Positions 1 to 13,553 of a DNA stretch of 64,000 nt are shown piece by piece; within the stretch, counting starts at the first letter, position 1; the number at the start of each line of letters is the position of its first letter. The stretch covers positions 287,312 through 351,311 of the forward strand of contig PDUO01000023.1 of assembly GCA_003008705.1 (NCBI GenBank), given 5' to 3'. The DNA is from Pezicula radicicola (Eukaryota > Ascomycota > Leotiomycetes > Helotiales > Dermateaceae). Below the pieces are notes generated by a model. It saw nothing but the letters and a program-made list of their open reading frames with translations, ran no database searches and was not told the origin of the DNA. Position numbers and translations under genes: made by a program.

Positions 1-651
1 CATACCCGAGAGGTACAAGTTTCAGCAAGAAGAAAAGCGTCTCCCACACGAGACGGCTTATTCTCTTTCAAAGCCAAGACACCAATTCCGATCATTCTCC
101 ACACTTGCTCCGAGTCACGCGAAGAGGGATTAACGCGCTACGAGGCAGTGTTCAAGGACATTGAAGTATCCAACAGAAAGTCATCTAAGTGCTGGCTGTA
201 CGTGGACTTTGGTAAGGATACTTTGTTCATTCACATTCATAAGGTGGATGGGTACCGACTGTACAGCTGCTTAGCACCTTCACCATTGAAGAACGAGGAT
301 GGAAAACCAATGGTGGCATTAGGAGATTCCTCGCTCGTGAACCGCCATAATTTGTACGCTGGCATAAGCGAGCCGTTCAAATTCCCAGTCATCCGTGGCT
401 TTATTACGGGCCCAGACAGAGAGTTTGGAGTTGTGTTTGTTAAGGGTGTGCTTGAAACTGACGAGAAGAATGGGGCATTGAAGGGCAAGAAGTATGCTAC
501 TGAGCTTTTGGGGAGGCTTCGTAAGGAAAGTGGATATAACGCTCTCGATGGGTATGATATATCAGGCATGCGCAAGATGGTTAGTTGGGAATGTGGATGG
601 GAGGAAGCCAGAAAGAGAGGAAAGCAGGAACTGAGCGACATGGGGAGATAA
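1..651 (+). CDS. 2EXR-domain protein, 3' part (5' end outside window)
   Basis: The reading frame is open from base 1 to a TAA at 649-651, so the gene begins left of the window; the first in-frame GTG at 148 is not a credible start. The visible 216 residues show the second half of a fungal 2EXR domain: HTCSESREEGLTRY (the 'CRESREEAL..Y' signature) at about residues 35-48, then YVDFGKDTLFI, the usual 'Y.N...DTLY' strand. The N-terminal FPxLPxEIRxxIW signature must lie upstream. 2EXR proteins are a large, poorly characterised fungal family with no established biochemical activity. The C-terminus (from about residue 160) is charged and unremarkable. Two further genes of the family lie at the far end of the window. 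Confidence 0.8.
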   Translation, partial: HTREVQVSARRKASPTRDGLFSFKAKTPIPIILHTCSESREEGLTRYEAVFKDIEVSNRKSSKCWLYVDFGKDTLFIHIHKVDGYRLYSCLAPSPLKNEDGKPMVALGDSSLVNRHNLYAGISEPFKFPVIRGFITGPDREFGVVFVKGVLETDEKNGALKGKKYATELLGRLRKESGYNALDGYDISGMRKMVSWECGWEEARKRGKQELSDMGR

Positions 652-3139
652 GTGTAGAAAGTACTTGTTACATTCGCTTTCAGTGAGTTCGGTACATTTG
701 CTGGCTCATTCTCAGATAACATGGAAATTGAGGCAAACCTAGATAGGTTTCAGGAGACAGTTCAATTGAGAAATCACACAAAACTCAAGACATGGTTCAG
801 CAATATAAATATGCCACTTTCATCTTCTCCATTTGAGATGAGTTCATTTCGACTCCTAATCGCTCTTGGACAGGAAATGTTGAATGTAAAGTGTATTCAT
901 CTCAAGTGTATTCTGAGGTTTTCACTTACTTCTATTCTGAGCCCAGTCTCATTTTTTGGTTCCTTGAGATTTTACAGAACACTGATTGCAACATGCCTTC
1001 CAAGACCGTGCGGTTGAGCGAAACAATCCTATTCCATGAATCTGTCTTTGTAGGTCCTTAGGGGAACTTCAAAAAAGCATTGGGGAAAGGGAAACCGATT
1101 TGTGTTGTTGCTAGTGACAAATGAAGTCCTTTTTCTTGGAATCTTGAGAAAGTTAAGCTAATTCGATGCTCAGCGACGTTCGTCTAGCTCTGTGCTATAC
1201 AAACACTAAATCGAGCCCTACTACAGTTCTATTGTTGGCATTTTTCCTAGCTCGGGATAGAACCATTGGTTAAGTTTGGTATCAGCAAAGTTTTTACTTC
1301 ATGGAGATATTTGGCAATTTGGCAATTTGGCACTCTTTAGACTTAAGAAAGAAGTCTGGAGATGACCCAATGGGATTCTTTGCTCAGTAACTTCACCAAA
1401 CTCGCGAAAAGCTTTTGTTTGGAATAGGTGAAGCTAATTATACAACAGCCTTCGTTCCGACCCTAGGTCTGATACAAACCTCAAACTGATCGCAAGTCGA
1501 GTGCTATCTTGAACAATTTTTCCAGCTCTGGACTGAACACCTTGATGACTTCGAACCATTGATGAAGCTTAGTTGTAACTCATTCGCACTGATGAAAGCT
1601 AACGGGGATCTTTCAATATTATCCGCTATGCTCGTCGATATTGACACCTTGACACCATTAATAAGGTGACCCAATGTGATTCTTTGCTGTCACTGCTATG
1701 GTCATATTGCTACATCGGTAGTCCCTCAGAGATTGTCTGGCGGACCAGGCATAACTTAGCTGGTGGAATCTAAGTAGGAACATTCTCTGAATTGGAATAT
1801 TGGATACCAGCATTGTTTTCGGAAACATGTAGAGTTGAGAGGAGTAGCATCGCTTTTCTTTTGTGACGACACAAGGGACTTGATTCTATGGGCTTCGAAG
1901 CATCGGGCAATGGTGGTAAAAATTGCTTTAGCAACTACGATGGTGGCATTATGGGTCCTTGGAGCTCCAGTTGGGTTGGCAGCAACCAATAGGCTGGCAA
2001 CAAGAGTAGCTTAATCTTGGCGAGAGGAGTAAAGCGACAGAATTACCACAAGCTATATCCATTGTATTGCCGCCATCCATAGCACTAAAAACCCCATCGT
2101 CCTTGCCATCATCGTACTGGTTCTCGTTGGCGGATATTGCGGACATCGCTGACATCGTCGCGGTTGATGGTATTGATGATTTAAATCTGGTTGGTTGAGT
2201 CCACAACGGGCGGAGCACGAGCTGCCAGGCACAGAGACATGATATTGTATAACAACTAGAACAAAGAACCAAGTTAGCTTTGAGTATCTTAGCAATTATT
2301 GTTTCACAAGCATATGCAGATATCTGCTCTGCTAGGGAGGGGAAGCTAACGATTCACGTCCACCACTATCCTATCTGCCATGTCTTTGTCTTGAACGTCG
2401 ACTGAGAGAGTATCAGAGAAAGCAGCACAACAAAATAATATTAAATTCTCTGCATGCCAATGTCAAATGCAGCAGCGTTAGATTGCAGCTCGTCCTCATC
2501 AATAGAAACTGGAAAATGTTCCGTACCATGCAGTCACCTGCACACACGAGTTTACTCTAACTAAGGCCTTTCAAGCATATTAAGATCTCCTTATATCGAT
2601 GACATTGTGCTTCCATGAGCTCGTCGCCGGGAAATCGGCTTTGGAAGCCTAGGGCTAGTAGTGCGAGTATTCAAAGGAATCGATGTAGTGGACAAGAAAT
2701 CTGGCTTCGATCGGCGCTTGCCATGACTAGAAAATGAAGAGTTATTATCACTATTCGAGACCAATGAGCAATGAAGAAGGGAACATACGATTGTTAAACA
2801 ATGAAGTATGTTCTGGAATAGGCCTGCAGCTGCCCTTACTTTCTCTCTTTATACAAAGCAATCTCTTTGTAATAGAGATCTATAAGACCACTACAGAGCC
2901 TAAAGCTCTACCTAGAATATAGAATCAACAGAGCTGCTACTTTGGACATAGAATTTCACAATTAGTATCATCAAATAAACAGGTGAGGGATGAAATAGTG
3001 GACATACCATCATTACCACTAGTCTCTGGCTTTACGAGCTTGTTTGTGGTTTTGGATGACAAGGCCTGAGCCTTTTGTTTTCGACGATCTCTTAGTGGCC
3101 CCATCATAGCAGCAGCATCTCTTCGTGTGGATCTGCAAT
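652..3139. other. No supportable gene
   Basis: Only short overlapping ORFs without recognisable domains. Two overlapping minus-strand frames at 1756-2295 contain an Asp/Met-rich stretch but have no clear start or splice signals tying them together. I see no RNA gene or transposon here. Confidence 0.5.
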
Positions 3140-3353
3140 TTACTTGGTGTCGGTCTCCGTCTCGAACTTGAATCCCTTAGAAGTCAAGAGTGTCTTGAGC
3201 TCTTTGTAGTTCGTAATGATGCCATTGTGGACTACAGAGAATTGCCAGTTTGGCAATTGTTTATATCTCGGGATATAATTCCTCTATGAGAACCAAAGAT
3301 CTTTGTCAGATCTGGCTTCTCTTCTTCAATGCAATCTTGCTCCTTGGATGTAG
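3140..3353 (-). pseudogene. GFA1: Fragment of glutamine:fructose-6-phosphate amidotransferase gene
   Basis: On the minus strand, 3143-3252 reads [18 protein letters not shown] and onwards through a segment ending FKFETETDT. This is the highly conserved glutaminase (GATase_6) block of GFA1, the first enzyme of UDP-GlcNAc and chitin synthesis. Upstream, 3268-3353 reads [17 protein letters not shown], matching the family's segment before the 'SHAGIAHTRWATHG' motif. The conserved block between them is missing and the two pieces are in different frames, so there is an internal deletion. Directly after DT the expected ECIAK is replaced by K, then a TAA stop at 3140-3142. No isomerase (SIS) domain follows. 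The functional gene must be elsewhere; this is a decayed duplicate or transposed fragment. Confidence 0.75.
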
Positions 3354-6300
3354 GAGTGAGGTTTTGGAACATACTTGCTAGCCTAACCTATGCCACATGA
3401 GTACTTCAATGACGGAGAGCAAAGACTATCCTGCTAACGCGAGAGGATAACTTGAAGAGCTCTCAAGGTATTGGGTGATAAGTAAATTTGTGGCTATCCT
3501 CGAGTGTTGTAAAGGAGTGTGACTTGTTATCCACGAAAAATCTTTGCCTTAAATGCGGAAGATCGATCTCGAAGTACAATTGGGAATTGTCTTGGTAGAA
3601 GCCAGGGAGTATATAGAACAAGAGACTTTTGGTTTGGGGCCATTGGTGGTGGTGGAGTCCCTACCAGCCGTGCTTGAGGTGGACAACAGTAGGTTGTTTG
3701 TTTCGTCTTCCACGTTCAATTGCGTCGCATCTGCCAACTGATGACCTCTCTGCTGGTGAAGTACTTTTTCATTTGTTTGACTTGGCCTGTATTCACTGCT
3801 GACTCCTGGTATCTTCTTCAAATCAAGAGAAGATGGTGTTTTCTATGGCAGCTATAGCTCTGTTCACCGACGCGTTAGTCTAAATCAATAAAGAGGCTGG
3901 GTGCTGCAAGATTGAACCTTACAGGCCTGATGAGTCCAAAATAAATCCTTTCTTGTGTGAAAGGTTGCGGGCGTTGTGTCCCCTTCAGCGCTAAGGTCTT
4001 TGTCTTGTCCTCTAGGTATCCAGGTCGGTTGTTGGACTTTACACACCCCTGCACCATTGCTTCTGTTCAGGGCAGGCAAGAGCAAAGGGCTCCCCACATG
4101 CACTTGGCATTATCAAAGAATGTGGAGGTTGGTCAACTAGGTAAAAAGGTCCATTGATCTCTGGGAAAAGCACCTTCTTGTCCAACGGGAGCACCGCGTC
4201 CAACTGCTGTAGGTTTGTTTTTGATCCATTGTTCTCTCTCCCAATGAAAGCCAAAGTTTGAAACAGGTTGGTGACCCTCACGTTCCTTACCATATGTGTG
4301 GGTACGTAATAGCTACTAGTACGGGGTGGCACCAGAGGGGGTGAGTGGGAACTAGAGCTGGCGGTTCGATACATGGAGAACTGCGAGCACTCAATGGTAT
4401 TAGGCCATTGCTACTTGTCATGGCTCTAATCGACTTGAAAGAACTGTCAGTGCAATTCTGCAAACAATAATTTGCTCGGCTATAACCGACTCGCTTTGAA
4501 TATACTTAAGGGGAAGTAGAGTTGGCGGTTAATGATAGGAAATTGTGAATGGCGGATAGGCGTTGAACTTACTTGCGGTTGACCAACTAGGTCTTGACAG
4601 ACCAACGTATTCTCCTTTGGTGGCCGCCTTGAGAAACGAAGAACGAAAACCAAAGACCACCGAAGATTGACGACATGTAAAGTCTTTGGATAGTTCCGGG
4701 AACGGTGGAGAAGGTACTTGTGTGACCGCGGATGGCTCGCCCGATTTTTTTCAGAGGACTGACTGTATTATATTCTTTCGACTCTCGAGAATTATAGGGA
4801 AAATGGTTGGAAGGAAATTGTATGTTCGAGTTCAGGATAAGAGGGAACTGGAAGATCTGTGTAGGCTGCACTCGGATCAGTAAAGTGCGCTGATACAGAC
4901 TGTGAATCCAAATGGAACTAAAGAGAAAAGGACGTACTCTGGTACTCTGCAAAGCACCGGACTGTTCTCGTGTTGCAGGCAACTATATCTGATCTGGCTA
5001 ATCCTATCAGCAGAACCTGCAATTCCCAAGAATTGACGGCCATGATTGTGGCCTTAGAACGATCTCTATGAGTTGGCTTGTGTTGCCTAGTTGTAGAGAG
5101 GCGACGTGTTGAAAGCATTGGATGATCTTCAAGCTCCACGACAAAGTCGCGCAGTTATTGTCATGGATTGGAACGAGTCCAGTAGGCTTCACGCTTCCTT
5201 GGAAGTCTCTCCGATGCTTCGAACTGAACCTGAGTCCTACAGCCTTGAAGATGAGAGCTTGTTGGGAAGGCACTGATGGTATGAGTTCCAAAGACGGGCC
5301 CGAGAAGCGAAGGGGAAGGCCGTGTAGACCCACTCCACGTGCCTTTTCGGTTGATTGACCAACTGTCTGGCAACTCAGATAGTAATCTTTGGAACTCCTT
5401 CCTGCTTTTCGTGAAACTCACAGTTTGATCTCGCTCAAATTTTATTATATTTGAGATTTTCATCCTACGTATTGCTAATCCTATGACAATCCGAACCCTT
5501 TTGTGGAATTCTAGTGCTGTAATTAACAAGCTGTTGGGCATACCTTCCCCAGGCAGTATACACAGAGAAATAAACGTTTCAGACGAGCTAGGGTTATACT
5601 TTATAGTACTTTATGTTTAGAGCTGTGATCTAATCGAAATTTATGCGGTGGCTTCTTGATTTCTAGCTCAATTCATACAGATCAATAAAGTTATGGAAAA
5701 GGCCCCCTTTTAGATCTCTTCTCGCATACTCCGTCACCAGATCCCAGAAGCTACCTTACTTTCTCTTATCATCTACCAGAACGCAAAGTACGCAGCTGAC
5801 CTTGTTGACCATTTCCTCCTACCAATTCAGAAGTGCCATGCCCTTGAGCTGCACTGTCTAGCTCGATAGCCGCATTAGCGCCCTTTGATTGATCCTGTGA
5901 GCTGATGGCACTGCGACACTTCGTGGTTTTGGACTCAGTACCCTTTGAAGAATGACTTGGTGACTTTGGAGGCACATTATGGCTTCAAAGTAAAATTTCT
6001 CAGTCCTTCAAAATGAGCCACAGATAAGGCTTCGGAAAAGGTCCCGACAACATAAGGATAAGAATAAATCTTCCTCAATGTATTCTTCAGCAAGATCAGC
6101 AAACTTGCTCTGGACATCTCTGAGGGCAGCCATTTTTTTGGGAAATATAAATTCGGACACGTTGGTTCCTAGCTTAAATATTAGTCTAAGGAATTCGTTA
6201 AGATTGTCGGAAGAGTTTGTTCTACCTAGAGGCTGAGAAGACATCACTCACTGTAACAGCAGGTCTAATCAAGCAACGGCACATGTAGTTCTGACCATAA

Positions 6301-9300
6301 TCCCTCCTTCGTTCTCAGATGGTTAATCTCCAAGAAGTCGAAAACAATCTTCCGAAGTGTGACTAGCACCACACGCTATCAACTTAATTTCACTCAGCTT
6401 CCGGAGACCAGGCCAGCTAAATTGAAATTTTGTTTTCTTGAAGCAGTTTTCAGTATGCTTTTAGTTCTAAGATGCACCAATCAAAAGATCCAGAGTTGGA
6501 AGAAAGTTGTCTCGCACTGTGCAAGCACCACCAAATTGCCAGTGCATCTCTCGGTTGGACGGAAATAAGGTCCAGCACTTGAATTTGGACAAGCAATTTC
6601 CTTCTCCCTGCCATCAAGCTCGCCCTCTCCCTTTGCCTGCTCCCCAAAAGGTAGTATATGAAATTGTAGAAAGGGAAGTACTTGAAACTTCACATGCGTG
6701 GTGTCAATCATCTGGGATTCTCCCCGGTGCACTCGATCTTGCTTAAGCCGGCATAGGTTTCGGTAGTTGGATAAAAGCCTTGGAAGTGTAGATGTTTCGT
6801 GGAGTATTCTGTAATGTTATTTATCGATGTCCTTAATAACGAAGTCTCGCCATTCACGAGAAACGTGCAGGATACTGGAGTCTGGATATTTGACTGGGCA
6901 GCGGTTAAGATATCCGTAGACAATGCTGCTCAGTGCGAAACTTCCTTGAGAAAGCATATCGGCCAAGTCCTTGTGGCAGTGGCGTTGAAAAGGGAGAGAA
7001 CAGCCATCCTCCCCTCCGAATTCACCATTTATGTCTGCCCAATAGAAAACAATCCGAAGATTGCTTAATAGTTATTCGAGTGATGCCTTTGCAGCTGCGC
7101 TTCTACTCCACGAGCATTGTCCACCTGATGTAGACTTCTGTTCAGATGCCGTATTAGCTTAACCTTCTCCCGTATGGCTCTTGTGCATTCGTGCCCGCCG
7201 CATCGAAAAAACTAGAGCACAACCGGACTTTTCTCCGAGTTCATCGGTGATTTCTGCCCATGGCAAGACAGTAGGAAGACCGCTTAGTACTTATTCAAAA
7301 GGCACATGTGGGTCGTAATTTGACCTCGTTTGAAAATAGCCCTCGGTGCAATGCAGCCTACCGGGACCGAGGACCGCGCTTCGGCTAGGATGCTGGCGTC
7401 ATGCCAGAGATGAAGCAAGACCATGTCCTTGCTTTTGCATTTGGTTGATGATGTTAGTCAACATCTCGTTCTTCCTTTGCAAAGCAATTCGCTCTTCGTT
7501 GTTCTTGGTCCGCTCCTCTGCCATCTCCGGAATATTACGGTGGGTGAGGTCATGCTTGCGTGTCATGGTGAGATTCCCAGTGTACCCCATCCGACAAATA
7601 TATCATATCATCAAAGTTACAATTCGCTCTTCCCTTCAACACACTAAGGACAGGCTTGCTTCTCCAAAGACTCTGGCTTGGTAGTGCTGGCCCATCGTCC
7701 CTTAATCTTGCCAACAGACCAATAGGCCTGTCCGAGGGCGAGGTTGTCACAGTACTCAATCTAGGTGTGGAGCAAGAGATTCGTTTCGATGGCAGATCGA
7801 GCTTCCTAAGCACGCATACAGCTCCTAGATTTACTGCAAGGGCCATCGGTATCTACCTCTGGGTTCATTGCAACTAAATCCTTGTCAGCGACGGAAACTT
7901 CGCAAGGCAGGCCATAGAGACCCACTTGGTTTGAAGAATGACTTGGCCTTTCCATTTGGATATTGAACAATTCTCCCTACGTCGAGTCAAGCACAGCTAA
8001 GCTATCAAGGGCTTGTGGCACATGTTGAAACCGGGTGGAAAGATACAGCCGTAGCGGCGTGTGGCCGTACGGTAAGCTCGGATGATGGAGGCATCGGACA
8101 GAATGCTAGGAGTAGAATAACGAGGCTGGCCGTGATTAACTTGGTGTCCCATACTGGATGAGATCCTGCTAGGAGGACATGTTTCATGCTGATGGTGCGT
8201 TACTTGTGTGTGTTTGTACCCCGAAATCGTAGAAGTGTAGTCGGACTTGACATTGGCGGAACGAAGGAACCGCATGGGCGAGTGGCAAATCCTGGCCCAC
8301 CGTCCTGCTAACGAGAATGATCGGTAGTATTTCGTACAGTCCGGTGTATGAATGACAAAGGGAAGATAGGCCAGACTATCTTGGCAAGCAGCAGCCTCCC
8401 ATCTGGAGACCTCAAAGGATGCTTGAGGTTCTTGTTGGCTTCGGTCAGTATCTAATGATGTGCAATATGAACATGATTCTTACCTTGCTGCTGTATCCGA
8501 GCCTGATGCTACCCACTGGCATGAGTATGGGCATTAGACTTTATGCAGGAGATTGGTACAGATGAAGATCATGAAAAGTAACAAATAGTGCATTGCATCA
8601 CGACCACCACAAGGCTGCAAAATCAAAGATTTCGATTCACAAGGCTATCAAATCCACACTATAAGCGCTGTCAGAGCTCACCCAACTGCATTGCAACTTC
8701 CACATCCACTTCCCCAGCCCCATTAGACTCACGAACACTCCCGTTTTACCATTCGATTGCATTAGAATGGTGAATGAGGTTCTAATAGCGGTGTTCGCTA
8801 TGCTGTCCTTACAGGCAATGATTTTGCTGAATTGGTATCTGAAAGGTGGGCCTTCTTCTCTAAAGACCTTTCTGCAAAGTTGATACTAATGAGTTCATTT
8901 GAATGCAGGCTTAAGCATGCGAGTACTCGAAGCATCCAGGACCGTCTTGCTTGTCAATCCAGAGCCTTGAGTGCAAGGGCTGCTACGAAATTGCTATAAT
9001 CATCGCGAACAATAAACGTTCCCGCGAAGTCAAGACCAACAAAATTCAAGCTACTCGAAAGTACAGTCTCGTGGTGCTTTTCACACTCATCGATATGCCA
9101 CAGAACCGGCACTTTGCGATGGGCCATGGGCTAACTCAGTTTCCTTTTCGGTCGATTTATGGAAGGTTGCACTATGGCTCTCTCCCTTTGGAGGATGGAT
9201 TGTGTTAACATGCATAGGTTTCAAGCAAGGTGCATGAGGATTGATCACGCAGGAGATTTAGATTCTGGGCAGGTCACAAGCAGGATATAATGGTTTTAGG

Positions 9301-11329
9301 GTTAGGTAAAGGCTCGATTTCCAGGCTATAAGCACATGAATGGCAGGTGGTAGATGATGAGGAATATCAGCGGCTTAATTGTACAGGGCTTTGATTTGTT
9401 CGCAAGAGCTACCATTTCAATTTTCAATCGTACTATTTCATGACGGTTGCTGATTGCTATCTGAGGATGGTCATACTCTGAAATTTGTAAAAATAATAGA
9501 GCAAAAAAGGGCGATGACATTATTTCCAATGTACTCAAGGTTTGATTCGAGGCAATCATCAATCAAACAGGCCAGTGATGTTGTATATCAAATAGTTCTA
9601 AAATAGATGGACTATTGATGAAAATGAAACTTTTCAAATACCCCTATAATTTTCCAATTCCATTAAAATATATTTACTCTAATATTTGATTGAAAGGCGC
9701 ATCGTTCGAAACCATGAAGTACATTAGTTCCTTCCAAATGATTCCCCATCTCTTCAACTTGTACGACTGTACCAAATGCTGATTCTCAGAAACCTAATTA
9801 GTTTTTCAAGTCTCTCAATGCATGCCACAGTTTTTCAAATTCAGGAATGCTTTCGAACGGCTTTCGGCGATATTTAAAGTGCGTCCCATTCTGTCCTCCG
9901 AGCCAGGCGCGGTTTCTTCCTTTTGCTGGGTAATCTCACAAAATTTCTTCGATACTGTAGTTCATAATCCTCGATTGTCCTCCTTTTTCTTGTGTATCAG
10001 CACTTCAGAAATACGCCGCCAATCGAAGCCAGACTAAGTCTGTCATTTTTAGCAAAACCACAGAAATCCCAAAACCATCTAGTAATTTCTCCCAGACAAA
10101 GAAAACAAACCTGTCATAGATTCGCTACGAATACGCTGTCAACTGCGTACACGTTACCCCTGCCCCTAACCCCTATAATTTCTGCTATTCTTCACAAGGA
10201 AACTATAGCGATGTTCGTGAGGTTTAGATCTGAATGACCGCTCGTAATCGTATCTCCTTTTCTCTAACGAGTCCGAATACGAAGAATGGCAGAGAACGTC
10301 AGCTACCTAGATTGAGAAGGTTAGCAAGGTTAAAGCAATATATATATTAGAAATATTATATGAATACTTACAGCTGAAGTTACATGGTGTGTCTCCGTGA
10401 CTTTTTGTTGAAGCAAGCATTGTTGAGATTGTCTCTGTATTTTGGCTGGTGAGGTAAGCGATTTTGTTTGGTGATCATTTTCCTATATTAGTGACTGTGT
10501 TCAAGAGGTAAAGGTATATAGAGAGTGCCAAGCAGGGGTTTCATAAGAAAGGAGGTAGTAAGTACCGCGGCGGAAATGCTCACCTAGTGATGCTAAAAGA
10601 CAACTTCCAGTTACAATATCGGGTCTGGCTAACGTAATGCTTTTGTTTATGAATGTTGCTTGCTGCTTAAAGACTTCTGATCTTGAACCTGTCCTACTGA
10701 TGAAGAAGATATGAACTTTAAGCAACAGTGTTACCAAGTGGGCATAAAAGGGAGCAAGTTAATTTCATTGGTAATTTACCACATGCATTTCAATCGTATC
10801 AAGTCTGTTGTTGTGTGTTAGCGGCAATTCGTGGGATTTGAGTTGTCAGCAACAACGCATCTTCGGAGGTGGAAATGTTCCTGATCCGCGACTTGAGTCA
10901 AAGTGGATTTGAGAATGGCGGTAGTGGCAGTATTCGAGGATTGGAAGGCATGGGCGTGCCTGCGCACTTGATTACCTTCTCGTTGTCCTACGGCCCCGTA
11001 CACGCATCTTGATATGAAGAGGGTGATCTGCTATTAGTTAGGCTTTGGCTTTGATCTTTTTGTAGACTTGCATGCCATTGATAGTGCAATGGCACATATC
11101 GAAAATTCTCCCGAAGACTGACCAATTGGCTCCAGGTCGCCGTGGATGACATTGTGGTATTCACTAGGATGCAAGTTTGGTGTACAGATATGCAAGTACC
11201 CTGCAGTACTCCGCCCTGTTGGTTGCATCGTCAAAGGGAATCTCTGCCGACCCCATTTCCCCTGTTGGAATATTTCGACTCCTATATAAAAGACTTGGCG
11301 TGAAATGACCTAGGGATGGTACTCAAATA
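3354..11329. other. Gene-poor 8-kb stretch; no supportable gene
   Basis: Many short overlapping ORFs, none with a recognised domain. The most coding-like are minus 5769-5975 (Ser/Lys-rich N-terminus starting MPPKSPSHSS), minus 6008-6247 (includes KMAALRDVQSKFADLAEE), plus 6799-7068 (89 aa) and minus 7399-7590 (a charged, coiled-coil-like segment EERTKNNEERIALQRKNEM). A minus-strand 60-aa frame at 8005-8187 has a hydrophobic stretch near its start. Bases 9480-9700 are AT-rich. A good minus-strand intron signature (GTAAGT donor, TTGCTAAC branch, CTAG acceptor) lies at about 10300-10373, suggesting a decayed or unrecognised minus-strand gene. Confidence 0.4.
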
Positions 11330-12540
11330 TTAGCAAGGGTCTAACAGAAAGCGACAAAGAAATGAAGAACCCGAATTGAGATCGGAGTGCTACGAGGTAG
11401 CTCTACAAAAGCACTTCGAGTGTGTTCATCATCTTGCAATAAGCTATAAGGCAGAGGAGAGAAGGAGACGTAATTGCTCACTCTGTGGGGCATGAAGCGC
11501 GCTTATGTTGGGAAAATGGGAGGAGACTAGCACTTTAAATTTTAGCAACAGCGCTCCATCGGAAGAGAAGAGCAAATCCTTAGAAAAGTGAATGCGATCG
11601 GGGTAAACGTTGGAAATCAGTTTGAGTTCGTTGCTACAAGGTAGCTCGAAGCACTTTTTGAGTTCATCTTTTTGCAGATAGTGCTTGGCCGAATCGAGGG
11701 AAAGTGTGTATATGATTAACTTTTTTTCGCCGAAGGCTAGGGGTGCGTATCTGAAATTGGAGTGGAAACTGGCGCTTCACAAGTTAGCAAAAGTACCATA
11801 GGTAACAAAGAACTAATGAGAAGTGGGAGAGTTGCGATCCGAGTAACCGTTTGAGTTTATTTCATGGCTACACCTTAGCTCTATTTGAAAGATTAAATGT
11901 AATCATCATTTCGCAAGGAATTGTATGGCCGTAGGAAGAAGAAGATAGTGAATGCTTACGTTTCAATGGGTGCAGACATTCTCATATTCGAACTTGAAGC
12001 GCAGAGAGTTCTGGGTTCGTGTTACAGTTCTTAGAAATTAGCAAAAGTCTCAACAGAAAAATGAGAAAGCCCGAAGAGAAAGAATTTAGAACTGCGATCA
12101 GCGTAATGTAGTATTTGTCTGTTTCATTGCTACGCCGTAGCTCCATTTGACATAGAAATGTTGTCATCTTTTCGCGGTGAGATGGTATATGAGAGAGGAA
12201 GATAGCATATCCTCACTGTTGGGAGCAAGGGATCTTGTTCCTCCCAGACAAGATTGAAGGGGAAGAGGTTAGACTGTTTTGCGGCGGAGCGCAAGTGTTA
12301 GCAAGATCCTGAAGTGGAACGAAGGTAGAGGCAAGAAGAAAGGAAGCGCGATCACCGAAAGCATTAGAACTTGGTTTTTGTTCACTGCAGTGAAACAGTT
12401 CTTTTCGTATTGTAAGTGGTGCCATCACCTCGCAAGGAAGTGTAAGACCGAAGGACAAAGGAGATGGCAGTTGCTTACCTTTCTGTGGGTGATAAGTGGA
12501 TCGCATTTGATATTTATGAAGGATGAAGAGATTTAAAGGC
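11330..12540 (-). repeat. Degenerate tandem array of ~210-260-bp exon-intron units
   Basis: At least five diverged copies follow one another, marked on the plus strand by 'TTAGCAA' at about 11331, 11542, 11783, 12038 and 12296 (spacing 211, 241, 255, 258). Shared landmarks in each unit include GATCG, a GGAGCTAC/GTAGC box and TTTCGC(A/G)AGG. Read on the minus strand, most units contain a donor (GTAAGC or GTGAG), the TTGCTAA branch sequence and a CAG acceptor, bracketing short exon-sized segments of about 45-57 bp. The array therefore looks like repeated duplication of one exon plus intron in a minus-strand gene. Its 5' part may extend to the 105-aa frame at 12533-12850. I do not recognise the protein; in-frame stops suggest decay. 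Confidence 0.55.
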
Positions 12541-13318
12541 TCTGTGGCATACTCCAAGAGTTATCAGAGAACTGCGAGAGAAGAGAGCGGCTAGGGGAAG
12601 AACGGCGCACAGTAAGGTCCGCCGCGTGTTGATGCGCAAAGGTTTTCGAACATGTGCTTTCCAGATCTGCAAGGTGAGCGCAACGAATCAGCGATGTGGC
12701 TTGCTCCAAAGTATATTGAGCATTTCGAAGTCCCTGTTTAGAATCCAGAGGAGATTGCGCATGTATATTGATGCGATGGTTTCGTAACAGCTTTGGATAA
12801 GAGGAGGGAGAGAAGAGGCTGCGCAGCATCGAGGGTGGGAGGTATTGCAAAGGTATCGAAGATTTATTGTTTAATGAAAAGCATTAGCATAATTTTTAAC
12901 AACCAAGTTCCAGATCTGAGAGCAAGGAATGGACCGTAATCAGAAGTGTATTATCCAGAGACTAGGGAACCATGTCTAAACCTCAAACGCCTTAAGTCGA
13001 AGGTTAAGGAGGTTCTTCTGGTAGTCTCACACTCATCGCTAGTATTACAGCGCTCATGAGGCTCTTTCTCATCCTTTCGCGAGGTGGTTTGTCTCTTGCC
13101 AATGGTGTTGATATGAAGAGAAGCACTTACAGAACAGTTCCAGCTGGATTGAAGGTGGTTGTAAGTTAGATGAGGCTCGTGATGATTTTCAGAAAGTGGT
13201 ATATATGAAATGGAAGAAATCGATGTTGTGGGAAGTGAGGCTAGCTAGAATAGGGCGAGTTGTGGAAAAATAAGTCTACCGACGCGAGCTGTATGTCGAT
13301 ATCCTGACGCCGATTTGG

Positions 13319-13525
13319 GTTACTCAAAACAAGTCAATAACTCAACACCATACAAATACAAAAACTCACTCAAAAGCAAAAGGAATTACTTGAAATCCAA
13401 TTACCCAAAAACAAGTTAGTCACCCAAAATAACCTAGTTACCCAGATCAACCCAGTTACCCAGATCGATTCAGTTACCCAAAACAAGTCAGTTACTCAAA
13501 CTAGCCAAGTTACCCAGAAAACCTC
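13319..13525 (-). repeat. 18-bp minisatellite array, upstream of lysine-rich gene
   Basis: Units such as GTTACCCAGATCGATTCA and GTTACCCAAAACAAGTCA follow each other at exactly 18 bp over the last six copies; the first part is more diverged and includes a 19-bp step. The reverse complement matches the family consensus GGGTAACTGAGTTGATTT. The array ends about 30 bp before the ATG at 13554. Confidence 0.85.
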
Positions 13526-13553
13526 TCCTTGAACCTCCCAAATTCCTCTCACA

